Of a DNA stretch of 23,381 nt, positions 22,798 to 23,381 are shown one piece after another. Source of the DNA: CAYXXZ01 sp964469165. GTDB taxonomy: Bacteria > Pseudomonadota > Gammaproteobacteria > Pseudomonadales > Porticoccaceae. Both the position numbers and the translations under genes were made by a program. Every line of letters begins with the position of its first letter. Position 1 is the stretch's first letter. The notes under the pieces are model-generated. The model searched no databases. It saw nothing but the letters and a program-made list of their open reading frames with translations, and had not been told where the DNA came from. The stretch is taken from NCBI GenBank assembly GCA_964469165.1, contig CAYXXZ010000046.1:1-23381 (forward strand). The letters run 5' to 3'.

Positions 22798-23381
22798 ATG
22801 AAAAAAGCAAAGTTCTGTAAGCGATCGATTTTGAATTTTTTTGCACTTGCAACCTTATTGCTGCCAAGCGTCGCGGTGACAGGGAAACCGGGAGACAAAG
22901 ACATGGAAACACAATTGCTGCGGGATGCATGGGAGGAATATCAGCGCACTACCGAAGAGATGCGCGAGTTGGTGGAATCCTCCGACAGATTCAGGAATTC
23001 TCCGGAAAACCGCGCCAAGGCCTATCACGGCCTGATCGAGGCACAGGCGATGGCGTACAACCTCGCGCTGGCACCGCGGGTGGAATATCCGGTGATTCAC
23101 AACAGATTCTGGTATGGCGATCTCTACACTCTGGGGGGCAACTCGCCGGATTTTTATTACGGCACCCTGTTTCTCGATGGCAGCCGGGAATACCGGCTCA
23201 CGGGAAATTACGGTGATTACAGAATGATCATCGCCCAGTCGTTCAGCCACGTACTGGGCCATCCGGACTCCAAGATGCTGGGCAATTACGAGTTCGACAA
23301 ATTCGAGCTTGGCGACGACGGTTCTTTCGAGGTCATTCTGAGTGCCGACAAACACGAAGGAAACTGGATTCCGCTGGACAG
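22798..23381 (+). CDS. DUF1214-like exported protein, N-terminal part (runs off the window)
   Basis: ATG 22798 opens a frame of at least 194 codons with no stop before the window ends. MKKAKFCKRSILNFFALATLLLP is a signal peptide. A helical segment (about 37-85) precedes NSPDFYYGTLFLDGSREYRLTG and DDGSFEVILSADK. These align with NADTIYKIATVSPEGVYRLRG and EDGRYDVILSSEK of the exported DUF1254/1214 protein, marking it as a paralogue; the C-terminal DUF1214 core would lie beyond the window. AAGGTG precedes the ATG. Function is unknown; like its paralogue it is predicted to be periplasmic. Confidence 0.75.
   Translation, partial: MKKAKFCKRSILNFFALATLLLPSVAVTGKPGDKDMETQLLRDAWEEYQRTTEEMRELVESSDRFRNSPENRAKAYHGLIEAQAMAYNLALAPRVEYPVIHNRFWYGDLYTLGGNSPDFYYGTLFLDGSREYRLTGNYGDYRMIIAQSFSHVLGHPDSKMLGNYEFDKFELGDDGSFEVILSADKHEGNWIPLD

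Noticed and set aside
1..23381. CRISPR array, tRNA, rRNA, integron or intact insertion sequence
   Set aside because: No regularly spaced repeats, tRNA-like cloverleaf, rRNA motif or transposase frame was found; the only repeats are REP-type palindromes and the assembly duplicate.

Overview
The window looks like a chromosomal stretch of a free-living, probably marine gammaproteobacterium. The evidence is indirect: moderately high GC, REP-type palindromes between operons, and sulfatase, TonB-receptor and multihaem-cytochrome genes beside an oxidative catabolic cluster of the kind known from steroid- and terpenoid-degrading marine gammaproteobacteria and sphingomonads. No rRNA, tRNA, CRISPR array or intact transposase was seen. 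One 100-N scaffold gap (15650-15749) is flanked by an exact 55-bp duplication and is almost certainly an unmerged contig overlap.

Left part (1-4740): a probable terminator, the C-terminal relic of a TonB-dependent receptor, an exported formylglycine-type sulfatase that is visibly less GC-rich than the rest, and an exported eight-haem cytochrome with HEAT-like and TPR-like C-terminal repeats. Middle part (4741-11008): a DUF7064/7065-type protein (-) divergent from a CrtI-like FAD oxidoreductase, a 67-aa protein and a luciferase-like (LLM) oxidoreductase; after an inverted REP pair, a near-consensus sigma70 promoter leads into an SDR and an APH/EcKinase-like phosphotransferase. A second REP pair follows.

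Right part (11116 to the end): a TetR regulator (-) faces a long co-directional series: Rieske ferredoxin, Rieske oxygenase, KstD-like flavin dehydrogenase, two SDRs, a NIPSNAP-like protein, a REP palindrome, a third SDR, a VOC protein, a DUF1254/DUF1214 protein, a sulfotransferase, a second copy of the same REP palindrome, a fourth SDR and the start of a paralogue of the DUF1214 protein. Two very short ORFs are stitched by ATGA overlaps to the ferredoxin and flavin-dehydrogenase genes.

Taken together (inference), the window encodes oxygenation, dehydrogenation and repeated alcohol/ketone interconversion of a polycyclic hydrophobic substrate, plausibly steroid- or terpenoid-like. It also has unusual group-transfer capacity (a sulfotransferase and a small-molecule kinase) and a sulfatase that could remove sulfate outside the cytoplasm. 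No CoA ligase, thiolase, obvious ring-cleavage hydrolase or Rieske reductase is present, so this is only part of a pathway. The substrate cannot be read from the sequence.
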